Shown here: positions 1 through 9,701 of the stretch, piece after piece
How positions within the stretch are numbered: the stretch's first letter is position 1
Layout: every line of letters begins with the position of its first letter
From: Deinococcus depolymerans
GTDB lineage: Bacteria > Deinococcota > Deinococci > Deinococcales > Deinococcaceae
Assembly (NCBI RefSeq): GCF_039522025.1
Contig: NZ_BAAADB010000023.1
Location: forward strand, 5,736 to 69,735
DNA: 64,000 nt
Direction: 5' to 3'
Program-made: the position numbers and the translations under genes
Notes under the pieces: model-generated
Seen by the model: only the letters and a program-made list of their open reading frames with translations
Databases searched by the model: none
What the model was told of the DNA's origin: nothing

Positions 1-2
1 GC

Positions 3-221
3 ATGCTCCTCGACTGCGCCCTGACCGACCCGGACGAACGCGACACCCTGGACGCCTACCTGAGCGTCCTGCGGGGCCGCACCCGCGCCAGACTCCGCCG
101 CGCCTGGACCGAGATCGAGGTCCTGGCCGCCGGACTGCGCGAACACGGCGAACTGGACGCCGCGCAGGTCGCGCACCGCGTCGCCTGCGCCCAGGGCATC
201 CGCGCCAGCCTGCTCAACTGA
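3..221 (+). CDS. Hypothetical protein, possibly partial at the left edge
   Basis: This frame ends in TGA at 219-221 and encodes at least 72 residues. The ATG at position 3 is the first base triplet that can be judged, so the true start, and any ribosome binding site, may lie left of the window. The product is rich in Arg, Ala and Leu and probably helical, with no signal peptide or motif I recognise. About 200 bp without an evident gene separates it from the next gene. Confidence 0.5.
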   Translation: MLLDCALTDPDERDTLDAYLSVLRGRTRARLRRAWTEIEVLAAGLREHGELDAAQVAHRVACAQGIRASLLN

Positions 222-426
222 AGCCGGGGTCCGTGTGAAACAAATGAGGGACTGCAGCCGCCACGCAAGTGTCGGAGGGAACCGCAGTCCGCTCCAGCAG
301 CCCAAAAAGCGGCTGGAACGCAGAAAACAGACCCGTTTACTCGGAATCCGCCCCTTCCCTTCACCGTGCAGCGCAGCTCACCATCCCCCGCCCACACGGG
401 CCGCACGCTGAAGGCAGGAGGGTCCC

Positions 427-609
427 ATGAACGACGACACCCAGAGCATGGTCAGCCGCTGCGACGCCACCACCTGCCGCTTCAACGAGGACATGAACTG
501 CACCGCCGGCCAGATCGAGGTCAGCATGAGCGGCCAGACCGCCCAGTGCCTCACCTTCGCCCCGGCCGACGCCATGAACGAAAGCCAGAGCGCCCGCGCC
601 GACAACTGA
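427..609 (+). CDS. DUF1540 domain protein
   Basis: A 60-residue protein with the cysteine pattern of the DUF1540 family: CDATTCRFN near residue 15, a second Cys pair around 'NCTAG', and a Cys in 'QCLTF'. Four or five spaced cysteines suggest a small metal-binding knuckle, but the family's function is not known to me. The start is well supported by AGGAGG about six bases before ATG. A strong hairpin terminator follows 25 bp after the stop, so this is a monocistronic unit. Confidence 0.85.
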   Translation: MNDDTQSMVSRCDATTCRFNEDMNCTAGQIEVSMSGQTAQCLTFAPADAMNESQSARADN

Positions 610-632
610 ACGCAACAGACCCTGTACAGAAG

Positions 633-667
633 CGGGCCGGACGCCTCCCATAGGGGCGTCCGGCCCG
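633..667 (+). terminator. Rho-independent terminator of the DUF1540 gene
   Basis: A perfect 13-bp stem (CGGGCCGGACGCC paired with GGCGTCCGGCCCG) with a nine-base loop, followed by GTTTCT. It lies directly downstream of the DUF1540 gene. Confidence 0.8.
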
Positions 668-679
668 TTTCTATCCGAG

Positions 680-1000
680 CAAGAGTTTCCACACCTGTTG
701 GAGCCGTGTGCCACACGACGTCATGAGGGCGCGGAGAAGGAGAAACGTCGGTCAGCACGTCATTTTCCCCCTTGCGTCTTGGAGAGAACTTTTAGCCGTG
801 ACAAGCCCTTCTCAGCCTGAACAGCCCGGAGACAAGCATCGGGCGGTCGAACAACGAGAAGGCGAGAGACGCCGGATGTCGTGTGGTACGGGGCGCAAGG
901 AACAGATACGCGCAGAATGCTGTGCTGACCGACAAAAATCCGTGTAGGGCCGTGATTGGCAGCGTTCTGGAGGGCATCTCGTGCCGCCTGGAAACTCTTG
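680..1000. mobile_element. 321-bp MITE-like element, copy A
   Basis: The element is bounded by 12-bp terminal inverted repeats, CAAGAGTTTCCA on the left and TGGAAACTCTTG on the right. It is flanked by a 7-bp direct repeat ATCCGAG (673-679 and 1001-1007), which looks like a target-site duplication. A homologous copy in inverted orientation lies at 49988-50308. No credible protein is encoded, so it is best read as a non-autonomous element mobilised by a transposase elsewhere. I do not recognise the parent family. Confidence 0.7.
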
Positions 1001-1067
1001 ATCCGAGCGGCCGGACCTTCACCACTCGCGGTTGCGTCAGGTGCGTGTGGTGAAGGGTCCGTATAAG

Positions 1068-1231
1068 CAATGGTGGGGCCAGATTCATAACTTCAGGGCA
1101 GACCAGCGATGAACACGCCGCGTCTACCCCTCCCCCTTGAGGGGGGAGGCGGGGAGGGGGTGAGCAGGAATGGCGTGACGACGTTGTCGATGCCTGTCCC
1201 CTCTGGTGCTTGAACAGTGTCCGTACCATTG
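1068..1231 (+). repeat. 165-bp repeat family, copy 1
   Basis: Starts CAATGGTG and ends ACCATTG, with a diagnostic core around 'CTTCAGGGCAGACCAGCGATG' and a purine/pyrimidine hairpin 'CCCCTCCCCCTTGAGG'. Related copies are at 16338-16505 and, inverted, 47570-47737. In each case an SNR begins within a few bases of one end. Confidence 0.75.
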
Positions 1232-1234
1232 GTC

Positions 1235-1529
1235 ATACGGACTGCCGTTTGTTTCGCCAACAATCCTGAGCTTCACCGCCTCTGCCGGCTTCACGTCCGG
1301 AGGGGCGTGTTATACGGACTCCGATTGAATGGCTTACAAAGCCGTTCAATCCGAGCGGATGCGAGAAGGAGCAAAACGGGTTCCGGACGTGGAGTTGACA
1401 GATCGGTGGTGTTCCGATCTGTGAACGAAACAAACGGAATCCGTTTTGCTCCCGCTGTGCGGGGCAGCTCTACGAGTCGCTTCGCTCGGATTGAATGGGC
1501 TACAAAGGCCATTCAATCGGGGTCCGTAT
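1235..1529. repeat. SNR-type repeat cluster (one full copy between two partial inverted copies)
   Basis: Three SNR units are joined: a diverged reverse unit (1235-1313), a forward unit (about 1314-1440) and a partial reverse unit ending in GTCCGTAT at 1529. The hallmark hairpin GATTGAATGG/CCATTCAATC is visible, as are the 'GGTTCCGGACGTGGAG' block and a stem GACAGATCGG/CCGATCTGT. The right terminus supplies the stop codon of the TelA-like gene. Confidence 0.85.
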
Positions 1530-2749
1530 CAGATTTTCAGCTCGCCCTGTGGCGTGACGTTCAGGTCCTGCGCGAGTTCGCGGGACGCCTGCTGCCGCTC
1601 GCGGTCCAGGTACGTCTGCGCCTGCGCGACCTCCTTGTCCAGCACCTGCATGGTGTCCTGGAAGCGTTCCAGCGCCTGCTGCCGGTACGAGCTGATGGCG
1701 TCCAGCGCGCCGTACACGTCCCGGAACGCCGCCTGGATGATCTGCGGGTCCACGGTGGCGCTGCCCGCCTGCCGCTGGATCTCGGTGCTCTGCTGGCGCA
1801 GCAGGCTGGCGGTCGAGCCGATCATCTTGCCGGTCGTGTCGTTCAGGGCCGTCACCTGACCCAGCACGGCCTGTTGCGTCCCGAGGGCCTGCGAGACCAT
1901 CAGCGCGGTCTTCAGGGCGCTGACGGTGGTGGTCGTGGCGCGGTCCACGCCCTTGATCAGTTCGAGGTTGTTGCGCCGCACGAGGTCCAGCGCCAGGTAG
2001 CCCTGGATGCTGACGGCCAGCTGGGTCAGCAGGTCCGTCACGCGCTGCCGCACCGCGAACAGCAGTTCCTCGCTGACCATGCGGGCCTTGTCGGGGTCGG
2101 TGGCCTGCAACTCCTGGAGGCGCTGCGTGAGGGCCTCGTCCACGGCCTTCCCGACGTGCGCGTACTGCCGGAGTTTCTGCATGGTGTCCCACAGGTGCAC
2201 CTTCTCGGTCTCGATGGTGGCGTTGTCGCGGCGCAGTTCGTCCTGACCGCGGTACAGCGCCTCCAGGATGCCGTTCAGGTGCGACTGCGCGCTCTGGTAC
2301 TTGTCCAGGGCGTTCTGCACCTTCTTCCCGCCGGGCAGCAGGCCCAGGAAGCGGCGGGGCGTGGCCGCGCGGCTGGGGTCCAGGTCCTCGACGGTGCGGC
2401 GCAGGTCGGTCAGGCCGCGCAGGATGTCGCTGCCCTCGGCGAGTGCGCCGACCTTGGTGGCGCGCAGCGGGCGGTCCAGCATGCGGTTGCTGCTCTGCGC
2501 GGCGGCCCGCTGTTCGGGCAGGCCGAGTTCATGCACGGCGTCCAGCTTGCGTTTGAATTCCGGGGTGTGCGCCCCGGCGCTCAGGACGTCCTGAGCGAAG
2601 GCGCGGGCCATCTGGTCGAGCCGTGCGCGGTCCTCGGCGGACAGTGGCACCATCTCCGGCGCTTCCTGCGCCCGCACGGCCGGGACGGCGTCCGGCGCTT
2701 TCAGCAGGGAATCGGGGGGAGTCAGCGGACCGGAAGTACCATCGCTCAT
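1529..2749 (-). CDS. TelA/KlaA-like toxic anion resistance protein
   Basis: A 406-residue soluble, largely alpha-helical protein that matches the TelA (toxic anion resistance) family along its length, for example 'ALMVSQALGTQQAVLGQVTALNDT' in pieces around residues 280-310. TelA members are linked to tellurite resistance and general envelope or metal stress; the biochemical activity is unclear. I chose the ATG at 2749, preceded by a G-rich tract, because upstream residues do not resemble the family. The stop TGA is formed by the end of an SNR repeat, so the last codons abut the repeat exactly. The gene is divergent from the GNAT gene. Confidence 0.85.
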   Translation of the reverse strand: MSDGTSGPLTPPDSLLKAPDAVPAVRAQEAPEMVPLSAEDRARLDQMARAFAQDVLSAGAHTPEFKRKLDAVHELGLPEQRAAAQSSNRMLDRPLRATKVGALAEGSDILRGLTDLRRTVEDLDPSRAATPRRFLGLLPGGKKVQNALDKYQSAQSHLNGILEALYRGQDELRRDNATIETEKVHLWDTMQKLRQYAHVGKAVDEALTQRLQELQATDPDKARMVSEELLFAVRQRVTDLLTQLAVSIQGYLALDLVRRNNLELIKGVDRATTTTVSALKTALMVSQALGTQQAVLGQVTALNDTTGKMIGSTASLLRQQSTEIQRQAGSATVDPQIIQAAFRDVYGALDAISSYRQQALERFQDTMQVLDKEVAQAQTYLDRERQQASRELAQDLNVTPQGELKI

Positions 2750-2838
2750 GCCCCCCATTACGCACCCCATGCGTGAGGAGTTGCATCCGGCAGAAGGCGT
2801 ATGTCCACAGATTCCCGGCCGGGGTACGCTGCGCGTCG

Positions 2839-3411
2839 ATGCCCACACCGCCCAACGTGACCCTGCCCGTCCTGACCCTGCGTGACCGCCGTGACGACGA
2901 CCTGCCCACCCTCTGGCGCTGGCTGCATGCCGAGAGCGGCCCGGAATGGAAACGCTGGGACGCCCCGTACTTTCACGCGGGCAGCGGGCCGTCCACGCTG
3001 TCCCTGACGGACTTCACGGCCCGCGAGCGTGGTCGTGCGCCCGATCCGCACGGGCAGATCATCGCGCTCAGCGGCGCGTGTATCGGGCAGGTCACCCGCC
3101 ACGAGGAAGCCCCGGCGGGCGGCGGCTGGTGGGAGCTGGGCCTGCTGATCTTCGACCCCCGGCACTGGGGCGGCGGGCTGGGCACGCGGGCGCTGGACCT
3201 GTGGGCGGCGGCGACCTTCGAGCAGACGGACGCGCACGTCCTGACCCTGACCACCTGGGGCGGCAACGAACGCATGGTGCGGGCCGCCGCCCGCGCCGGT
3301 TTCCGCGAGTGCGCCCGCATCCCGCAGGCCCGCGCTTGGGCCGGGCAGCGCTGGGACAGCGTGAAACTCGCGCAGGTGCGGACCGACCGGGCCGCTGGTC
3401 AGGCGCCCTGA
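2839..3411 (+). CDS. GNAT family N-acetyltransferase
   Basis: A 190-residue protein with the GNAT fold order. There is an N-terminal beta strand 'TLPVLTLRDRRDDDL', a central 'ELGLLIFDPRHWGGGLGTRAL' block carrying the acetyl-CoA pyrophosphate-binding Arg/Gln-x-x-Gly-x-Gly/Ala-type loop (here GGGLGT), and the C-terminal 'NERMVRAAARAGF' that is typical of RimJ/RimL-like enzymes. It would transfer acetyl from acetyl-CoA to an amine; the substrate cannot be read from sequence. The ATG at 2839 is chosen because conservation begins there. A strong hairpin follows the stop. Confidence 0.85.
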   Translation: MPTPPNVTLPVLTLRDRRDDDLPTLWRWLHAESGPEWKRWDAPYFHAGSGPSTLSLTDFTARERGRAPDPHGQIIALSGACIGQVTRHEEAPAGGGWWELGLLIFDPRHWGGGLGTRALDLWAAATFEQTDAHVLTLTTWGGNERMVRAAARAGFRECARIPQARAWAGQRWDSVKLAQVRTDRAAGQAP

Positions 3412-3424
3412 CAGACCGGCATGA

Positions 3425-3457
3425 AACAGCGGGCCGCCTCACACGCGGCCCGCTGTT
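3425..3457. terminator. Hairpin terminator between convergent genes
   Basis: A perfect 13-bp stem AACAGCGGGCCGC / GCGGCCCGCTGTT with a seven-base loop between the convergent GNAT and BsuPI-domain genes. The strong stem and the AA/TT ends suggest it serves both directions. Confidence 0.75.
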
Positions 3458-3478
3458 CCGTGAGCCGGTGGGGGGCGT

Positions 3479-4084
3479 TCAGTTTTCCAGCGTGACCGGG
3501 TAATCGGTGGCGACGATGCTCACGCCCGCTCCGTTGAAGTAGGCGCGGATGGTGTACTCCCCGGCAGGCAGGGCCTTGCCGTCGCTGCCCCGGCCGTTCC
3601 AGCGGACGCTCTGCACGTCCATGGTCTCGCCGGGCGCGACGTTCGTGACGACCAGCTGCATGGTGCAGACCGTGTTCGTGGGGTTGGCGCGCACGACCTT
3701 GCCGGCGGCGTTCAGGACCTCGAAGCGTACGTCGCAGGCTCCGTGCTGCAACTCGATGGGGTTCTCGCCCTCGTTGGTCAGGTTGAAGGTCCAGGTGGTG
3801 TCCTGCCCGCCGCGCAGGCTGGCGGGGCCGCTCAGGTTGGCGCTGTGCGGGGTGGTCAGCGCGGGGTTCAGGGCCGGCCGGGCCGGGGTGGTGGGTGCCG
3901 GAGTGACGGGTGCCGGAGTGACGGGTGCTGGGGTGCTGGGCGCGGGCGTGGTGGGGGCCGGCGCGGCGCTGCGGGGCGGCAGGGCCGGAATGGTGAAGAT
4001 GCTCACCTGGGCCTGGGCGGACAGCGTGCCGAGCAGGGCGATGGACAGCAGGGCCGTGCGGATGCGGGGCGTCATGCCCTTCAC
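3479..4084 (-). CDS. Secreted BsuPI-type proteinase-inhibitor domain protein
   Basis: 201 residues. A Sec signal peptide (MTPRIRTALLSIALLGTLSA, cleaved near AQA) is followed by a low-complexity linker of repeated TPAP(V/S/T) units (about residues 43-70). The C-terminal beta-sandwich contains 'TWTFNLTNEGENPIEL' and 'PAGEYTIRAYFNG', typical of the BsuPI intracellular proteinase inhibitor domain. The domain occurs widely in Deinococcus cell-envelope proteins, where a real inhibitor role is unproven. Start could be the first Met or the Met three residues later. Confidence 0.8.
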   Translation of the reverse strand: MKGMTPRIRTALLSIALLGTLSAQAQVSIFTIPALPPRSAAPAPTTPAPSTPAPVTPAPVTPAPTTPARPALNPALTTPHSANLSGPASLRGGQDTTWTFNLTNEGENPIELQHGACDVRFEVLNAAGKVVRANPTNTVCTMQLVVTNVAPGETMDVQSVRWNGRGSDGKALPAGEYTIRAYFNGAGVSIVATDYPVTLEN

Positions 4085-4171
4085 TGTGCGCGGCCCTGCC
4101 TGACGCCGGGTGAGGAACCCCGAGCGAACCTTCAGGGAAGGCGTGGGGTGCGGTGTGTGGTGGGGGTGGGA

Positions 4172-5653
4172 TCAGCGCAGCAGGCGCAGCACGCCGCCGT
4201 ACAGTGCCAGGAACTGCGGGTCGTTCAGGGGGCGGGCGTCGTTCCAGGTGGCGCTCACGCAGTACGTGCGCCCCGCCGGGGTGGTGACCTGGGTGGTCAG
4301 GTTCAGCACGCCGGGTTCGCTGCCGCCCTTGAAGCTGACGCTGCGGAACTCGGCGGGGTCGGCCACGCCGGGGTTCAGCTGCGTCTCCTTCAGCGCGGCA
4401 ACCTCACCCATCAGGCGGCACAGACGCCCCGTGCTGGCGAACCATTCCACGTCCCGCGCCAGGGGACCGCCCGCGAACGCCGAGGTGGCGGGCAGCGGGG
4501 CCACGCGCGCCCGGTCCAGCACCGCCCGCCGCGCCGGGACGTTCAGGACGGCGGCGCGGTACTCCGCGAGCAGCGCGGCGTTCGCGGGGTTCTTCAGCGC
4601 GAAGGCCTCGCGGGTGCCCGGCATGGGCCGCTGACCGAACCGGGCCTCCACGCCCGCGCGGCCCACGGCGTTCAGCAGCAGGTCCGTGGCGGTGTTGTCG
4701 CTCTGCGAGATCATGCGCGCCGCGAGGTCCCGCAGCGTGTACCGGCTGCCGGTCGGCGCGTCCTGCAACGTGCCGCTGGGGAGGCTGCGGTCGGCGTCCG
4801 TCAGGGTCAGTTCGTCGGTCCAGGCACGCTGCCCGGCGCTGACCTGCGCCTGCAACTCGGCCAGGATCGCCAGTTTGAAGGTGGACCCGACCGCCAGCGG
4901 CCGCGCCGCGTTCAGGGCGACGAGCGGGGCGCCGCCCTGAACGCCCACCTCCTGCACCAGCAGGCTGACCTGTCCGGGCAGCGCGGCGAACGCGGCGCGC
5001 GCCTCGTCGGGCGAGCCGAAGGTCACTTCTGGCGTGACGGGTGCGACGACCAGCGCGGTCACGCGGCCCTGAGCGTCCAGCGTGAACTGCCGGACGGTCA
5101 GCGGGCCGTTCTCGAAGATCAGGGTGGCGCCGGTCGCGCTGAGTTGCACGTCCTGAAGCGGGCCGTACTGGGCGCGCAGGCCCTCCAGGAAGGACTGCAA
5201 CTGCGCTGCGGGCAGCGCCTCCAGGAACGCCGGGGAGAACAGCGCCGGGTCCAGCGGTCCCCCGAAGATGCGCTTCAGCAGCTCACGCGGCGAGCCGGTC
5301 CCGGTCGCGTCCGTGGTCGCCACCAGCGGCGTGAAGCGCAGGCCCGTGAAACGTCCCTGGTCGTCCAGCGCGGCCTGCACGCCCAGTTGCCCCTTCTCGA
5401 ACACGGCCACGGCCATTCCGCCCTGCATCTCGGTGCGCTGGAAGGCGCCCAGCTGCGCGCGCAGGCCGTCCAGCGCCGTCTGAAGCTGCGCGGCACTCAG
5501 GACCGCCTGGAGGTCCGGGGCCAGCCACGCCGCCTGCACCGGCCCGCCGAACAGCCGCGTCACGGCAGCCGGGATGTCCGGGGTGGCCTGCGCCTGCGCG
5601 GACGCCAGCAGGGAGACGCTCAGGAACACCGGGGCACGCCAGGAAGGTCGCAT
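4172..5653 (-). CDS. Secreted serine hydrolase with class A beta-lactamase fold
   Basis: 493 residues starting with a Sec signal peptide ([21 protein letters not shown]). The C-terminal half has the three penicilloyl-serine-transferase motifs: SxxK in '[10 protein letters not shown]', SDN in '[10 protein letters not shown]' and KGG in 'SFKGGSE'. That supports a beta-lactamase or DD-peptidase-like active site acting outside the cytoplasm. The N-terminal half contains two copies of a roughly 90-residue module beginning FGGP(V/L), each with 'AAQLQ' and an 'F/V-EKGQL / FENGPLT' strand, probably an internal duplication of a DUF3887-like domain. Longer in-frame extension upstream runs through gatC antisense and is not real. 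Divergent from gatC. Confidence 0.85.
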   Translation of the reverse strand: MRPSWRAPVFLSVSLLASAQAQATPDIPAAVTRLFGGPVQAAWLAPDLQAVLSAAQLQTALDGLRAQLGAFQRTEMQGGMAVAVFEKGQLGVQAALDDQGRFTGLRFTPLVATTDATGTGSPRELLKRIFGGPLDPALFSPAFLEALPAAQLQSFLEGLRAQYGPLQDVQLSATGATLIFENGPLTVRQFTLDAQGRVTALVVAPVTPEVTFGSPDEARAAFAALPGQVSLLVQEVGVQGGAPLVALNAARPLAVGSTFKLAILAELQAQVSAGQRAWTDELTLTDADRSLPSGTLQDAPTGSRYTLRDLAARMISQSDNTATDLLLNAVGRAGVEARFGQRPMPGTREAFALKNPANAALLAEYRAAVLNVPARRAVLDRARVAPLPATSAFAGGPLARDVEWFASTGRLCRLMGEVAALKETQLNPGVADPAEFRSVSFKGGSEPGVLNLTTQVTTPAGRTYCVSATWNDARPLNDPQFLALYGGVLRLLR

Positions 5654-5708
5654 GGCACCCGGTACGCGGCCCGCCGGGTCCGGGTTCCGCGCCTCTATAC
5701 TTCTGGGC

Positions 5709-6001
5709 ATGATCGACGCGGCCCAGATAGACCACCTCGCGCAGCTTGCCCGGCTGCACCTGACCCCGGAGGAACGCACCGCCATGCAGGGCGACCTGAC
5801 CCGCGTGCTGGGGTACTTCGAGCAGCTGAACGAGGTGGACACCAGCGGCGTGCAGGAAATGCAGCGCCCGGTCGACCTCGTGAACGTCCTGCGCGACGAC
5901 GTGCCCGGCGCGGTCTTCCCGCAGGCCGCCGTGACCGCCCTCGCCCCCGAGAGCATGCCCGACGGTCACATCCGCGTTCCCCGCACCGTGGAGGCCGACT
6001 G

Positions 6002-6002
<1 letters not shown>
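5709..6002 (+). CDS. gatC: Asp-tRNA(Asn)/Glu-tRNA(Gln) amidotransferase subunit GatC
   Basis: A 97-residue GatC homologue with the family signatures '[14 protein letters not shown]' at the N-terminus and 'LRDDVP' plus 'VPRTVE' near the C-terminus. GatC is the small subunit that stabilises GatA-GatB, which amidates mischarged Asp-tRNA(Asn) and/or Glu-tRNA(Gln). Deinococcus uses this route for asparagine. The stop overlaps the start of serS (TGATG), so the two tRNA-charging genes are translationally coupled. gatA and gatB are not in this window. Confidence 0.95.
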
Positions 6003-7279
<1,277 letters not shown>

Positions 7280-7344
7280 CCGGCGGGAACGTGGCGCGCG
7301 GCGTGCGGTGGCCGGCGCGGACGGGCAGCGCTACACTGCGCTGC

Positions 7345-7872
7345 ATGACACAGCCCCTGACGGACCCGGCGGTGCTGGCCGTGATGGGCGCCACGCCCGA
7401 CGACGTGCGCGCCCGCCTCACCAAGGAACTCGACCGCTTCAAGGCCCAGCTGCGCACCCGCCACGCCGACTGGACGCGCGTGCAGCCGGGCCGCGAGTGG
7501 AGCCCCGCCCAGGACGCCGAGCACGTCATCCTGATCAACGACTCCATCTCGCGCGGCGTGACGCTGCTGCTCTCGGACCGGGAACTGCGGCCCTCGCCCC
7601 GCGCGCCCGGCGAGACCACCCCGGACGGCCGCCGCGTCGCCCCGCCCCACACCCGCCCCAGCGACACCGGGCTGGCCTGGGAGGACCTGGACACCCGCTG
7701 GGCGCAGAGCCGCGCCGGACTGGAACGCACCGCCGCTGACCTGCGCCCCACGCCGGGCCGCACGCTGTGGCACCCGTTCTTCGGGGAACTGGACGCCATG
7801 GACTGGATGCGCATGGTCGCCATTCACCTGAACAACCACCGCAAGCAGCTGGAAGCCAGTGCCAGCGCATGA
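7345..7872 (+). CDS. DinB-family (DUF1572/YfiT-like) protein
   Basis: 175 residues forming a predicted four-helix bundle. The family's metal-ligand histidines are visible in 'SPAQDAEHVILIND' (N-terminal helix) and in the C-terminal 'AIHLNNHRKQLE', the latter a hallmark H-x3-H pattern. DinB/YfiT-type enzymes include metal-dependent thiol-S-transferases and damage-induced proteins of unknown role; several are expanded in Deinococcus. It overlaps the next gene by four bases (ATGA). Confidence 0.8.
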   Translation: MTQPLTDPAVLAVMGATPDDVRARLTKELDRFKAQLRTRHADWTRVQPGREWSPAQDAEHVILINDSISRGVTLLLSDRELRPSPRAPGETTPDGRRVAPPHTRPSDTGLAWEDLDTRWAQSRAGLERTAADLRPTPGRTLWHPFFGELDAMDWMRMVAIHLNNHRKQLEASASA

Positions 7873-8309
7873 GCGACCCCACCACTTCACCTGCCAGTAC
7901 CCGCACGGACAAGGGCGTGCGTGGCTTCGAACTGGACATCCACGTGGCGTTCACGCAGCCCCTGGCGGCCGCGCAGGCCCGCGCGGCCCTGCTGGCCCTG
8001 GACGGCTTCACCGTGGACCTGTACCGCCCCCACCCGGCCGCGCTGCACGCCGACCAGGCCGGTGACGCGCCCGACGCGGTGCCCTCGGCCCGCCTGACCG
8101 GCCCCCTGCGCGACCCGGACGTGCTGCGCGCCGGCCTGAGTGCCCTGCTGGGCGGCCCGGCCCGCTACGTGGAAGTCGGGGTGCGCGGCTTCCTGCGCAG
8201 CGCCGCCGGGCAGACCGAATGGATGCCCTGGAAACGCAACGCCGTGCTGCCCCGCGCGGACGTGGCGCGCGTGACCTTCGAAGAGGGCGTGCGTTTCGTA
8301 CTCGAGTGA
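7869..8309 (+). CDS. Conserved hypothetical protein
   Basis: 146 residues, start ATG overlapping the stop of the DinB-family gene, which implies translational coupling. It has no signal peptide or membrane segment. The N-terminal part is low-complexity Ser/Thr-rich, then 'FELDIHVAFTQPLAAAQARAALLALDGFTVDLYRP' (in pieces) suggests an alpha/beta fold. I do not recognise a family. Confidence 0.7.
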   Translation: MSDPTTSPASTRTDKGVRGFELDIHVAFTQPLAAAQARAALLALDGFTVDLYRPHPAALHADQAGDAPDAVPSARLTGPLRDPDVLRAGLSALLGGPARYVEVGVRGFLRSAAGQTEWMPWKRNAVLPRADVARVTFEEGVRFVLE

Positions 8310-8333
8310 CTGGCCCGGACGGCAGTCCGTGTC

Positions 8334-8468
8334 ATACGGATTCCGTTTGTTTCGTTGACGACATGGAACGGCACCGGGTCGTCAACTCCACGTCCGGAAC
8401 CCGTTTCTCTCCTATTCGCATCCGCTCGGATTGAATGGCTTATAAAGCCATTCAATCGGAGTCCGTAT
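8334..8468 (-). repeat. SNR repeat
   Basis: Full reverse copy from ATACGGATTCCG to CGGAGTCCGTAT. The long stem is GTTGACGAC/GTCGTCAAC, different from most copies but still paired. Its right end supplies the stop codon of the next gene. Confidence 0.9.
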
Positions 8469-8746
8469 CAGGCGCTCTGCGGCAGCACCAGCGCGCGCGC
8501 CTTGACGCCCGCCTCGAGTGGGCGCAGGACCAGCGTCAGCAGGGTCGTGGCCGGACGCAGCAGGTACGGCAGGACGCTGTCGTTCAGGGCCGCCAGCGCC
8601 CGGCCCGCCTCACCGACCGGCAGGTCCCGCAGGACCAGCACGGCGCGCGTGGCGGCCACGTCCGTCCAGATGTCCACCCGGCCCAGCAGGTCCTCCCCGG
8701 CGTGGGAACGGTACTCGAATTCATGCAGGGACCGCAGCAGATACAT
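8468..8746 (-). CDS. Small conserved hypothetical protein
   Basis: 92 residues starting MYLLRSLHEFEYRSHAGED. The start at 8746 has GGAGAG about nine bases upstream. The protein is cytoplasmic, with alternating strand and helix character; no domain recognised. The stop codon TGA is formed by the terminus of the flanking SNR. About 190 bp without another gene lies upstream, probably its promoter region. Confidence 0.65.
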   Translation of the reverse strand: MYLLRSLHEFEYRSHAGEDLLGRVDIWTDVAATRAVLVLRDLPVGEAGRALAALNDSVLPYLLRPATTLLTLVLRPLEAGVKARALVLPQSA

Positions 8747-8935
8747 CGTCGGACACTCTCCTCTGGAAGGGGGGAAACGGCAGGCAGTGGGGCAGGGGCG
8801 AGGCGGAAGCGGGGACGGCCGGGGACGCGGCGCGGCGACCGGAAGACGGAACCAACGTTCAGGGAAGGCTGTGACGCCCAGCTTAGGCGCTCCCCGCGTG
8901 TCCTTTGTCCCGCCACACACCTGTGATACGGACTC

Positions 8936-9082
8936 CGATTGAATGGGCTGCAAAGCCCGCTGGGTCCGAGCGGATGCGACTCGGAGAGTTGCTCCGCAGA
9001 GAAGGAGAGAAGCGGGTTCCGGACGTGGAGCCGGCAATCCGGTGAAGTTCCGGATGGTCGGCGAAACAAACGGAGTCCGTAT
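8936..9082 (+). repeat. SNR repeat
   Basis: Full forward copy, ATACGGACTCCG to CGGAGTCCGTAT, with the stems GATTGAATGGGC and GCCGGCAATCCGG/CCGGATGGTCGGC (one mismatch). Confidence 0.9.
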
Positions 9083-9182
9083 GATTCCCGCGCAGTCTGC
9101 CGCGCCCGGGTGAAGTGGGCGTGAAGATCGGATGGGACCGGCCCCGCGCCGCTCCCGGTGTCCGCCCCCTACACTGGGCGGC

Positions 9183-9701
9183 GTGACCGCTCCCGTGACG
9201 GAACTGCTGCGCGAGTACCAGGGATACGTGCTGGCCTACCGCCTGCGCCGCGCCGTGGGCGGCCAGGTCGCGCCGCCCGGCGGGCAGCTGAGCCTGGCGC
9301 AGTACGCCGCGCTGCGCCTGGAACGCCAGGACCTCGCCCGGTCCCTGATCCGCCGGGGCATGGACAGCGCGCAGATGCGCCGACTGGACGCCCTGTCGGA
9401 CGAACTGATGTTCGGGTTCTGGTTGAACCCGGCCGAGGTCGCCGCGTTCCTGCGCGCCGCGATCCGCGAGGGCGGTCACCCCGCGCTGGGCGACCCGGCC
9501 GCCTTCGCCGCGCTGCTGACCCCGACCGAACGCGCCCGCCTGGGCGAGAGCGGCGTGCAGCGCGTCTGCGCGCACCACATCGCCAGCTTCTCGCTGGCCG
9601 CGCCCATGCTGGACCCCACCGGACTGAACGCCGCGTGGCAGCGCATCCAGGAGACCGAACCGCCCCTGTTCCTGGACGAACTGCAGCGGGGATCGCCCTG
9701 A
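9183..9701 (+). CDS. Conserved hypothetical protein upstream of the ComF gene
   Basis: 172 residues with a GTG start at 9183; an upstream in-frame ATG at 9132 would add residues unlike the rest. The protein is rich in Leu, Ala and Arg, mostly helical ('SLAQYAALRLERQDLARSL'), with no signal peptide or membrane span. No domain recognised. Its stop overlaps the presumed start of the ComF-family gene, so the pair is probably an operon. Confidence 0.65.
   Translation: MTAPVTELLREYQGYVLAYRLRRAVGGQVAPPGGQLSLAQYAALRLERQDLARSLIRRGMDSAQMRRLDALSDELMFGFWLNPAEVAAFLRAAIREGGHPALGDPAAFAALLTPTERARLGESGVQRVCAHHIASFSLAAPMLDPTGLNAAWQRIQETEPPLFLDELQRGSP

Noticed and set aside
708..947. 79-codon ORF inside the 321-bp MITE-like element
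   Set aside because: No ribosome binding site, no similarity, and the reading frame is not kept in the second copy of the element.
3743..6001. Continuous upstream extension of serS by about 750 codons
   Set aside because: It runs antisense through the hydrolase and BsuPI-domain genes and overlaps gatC; SerRS homology begins at 6002.
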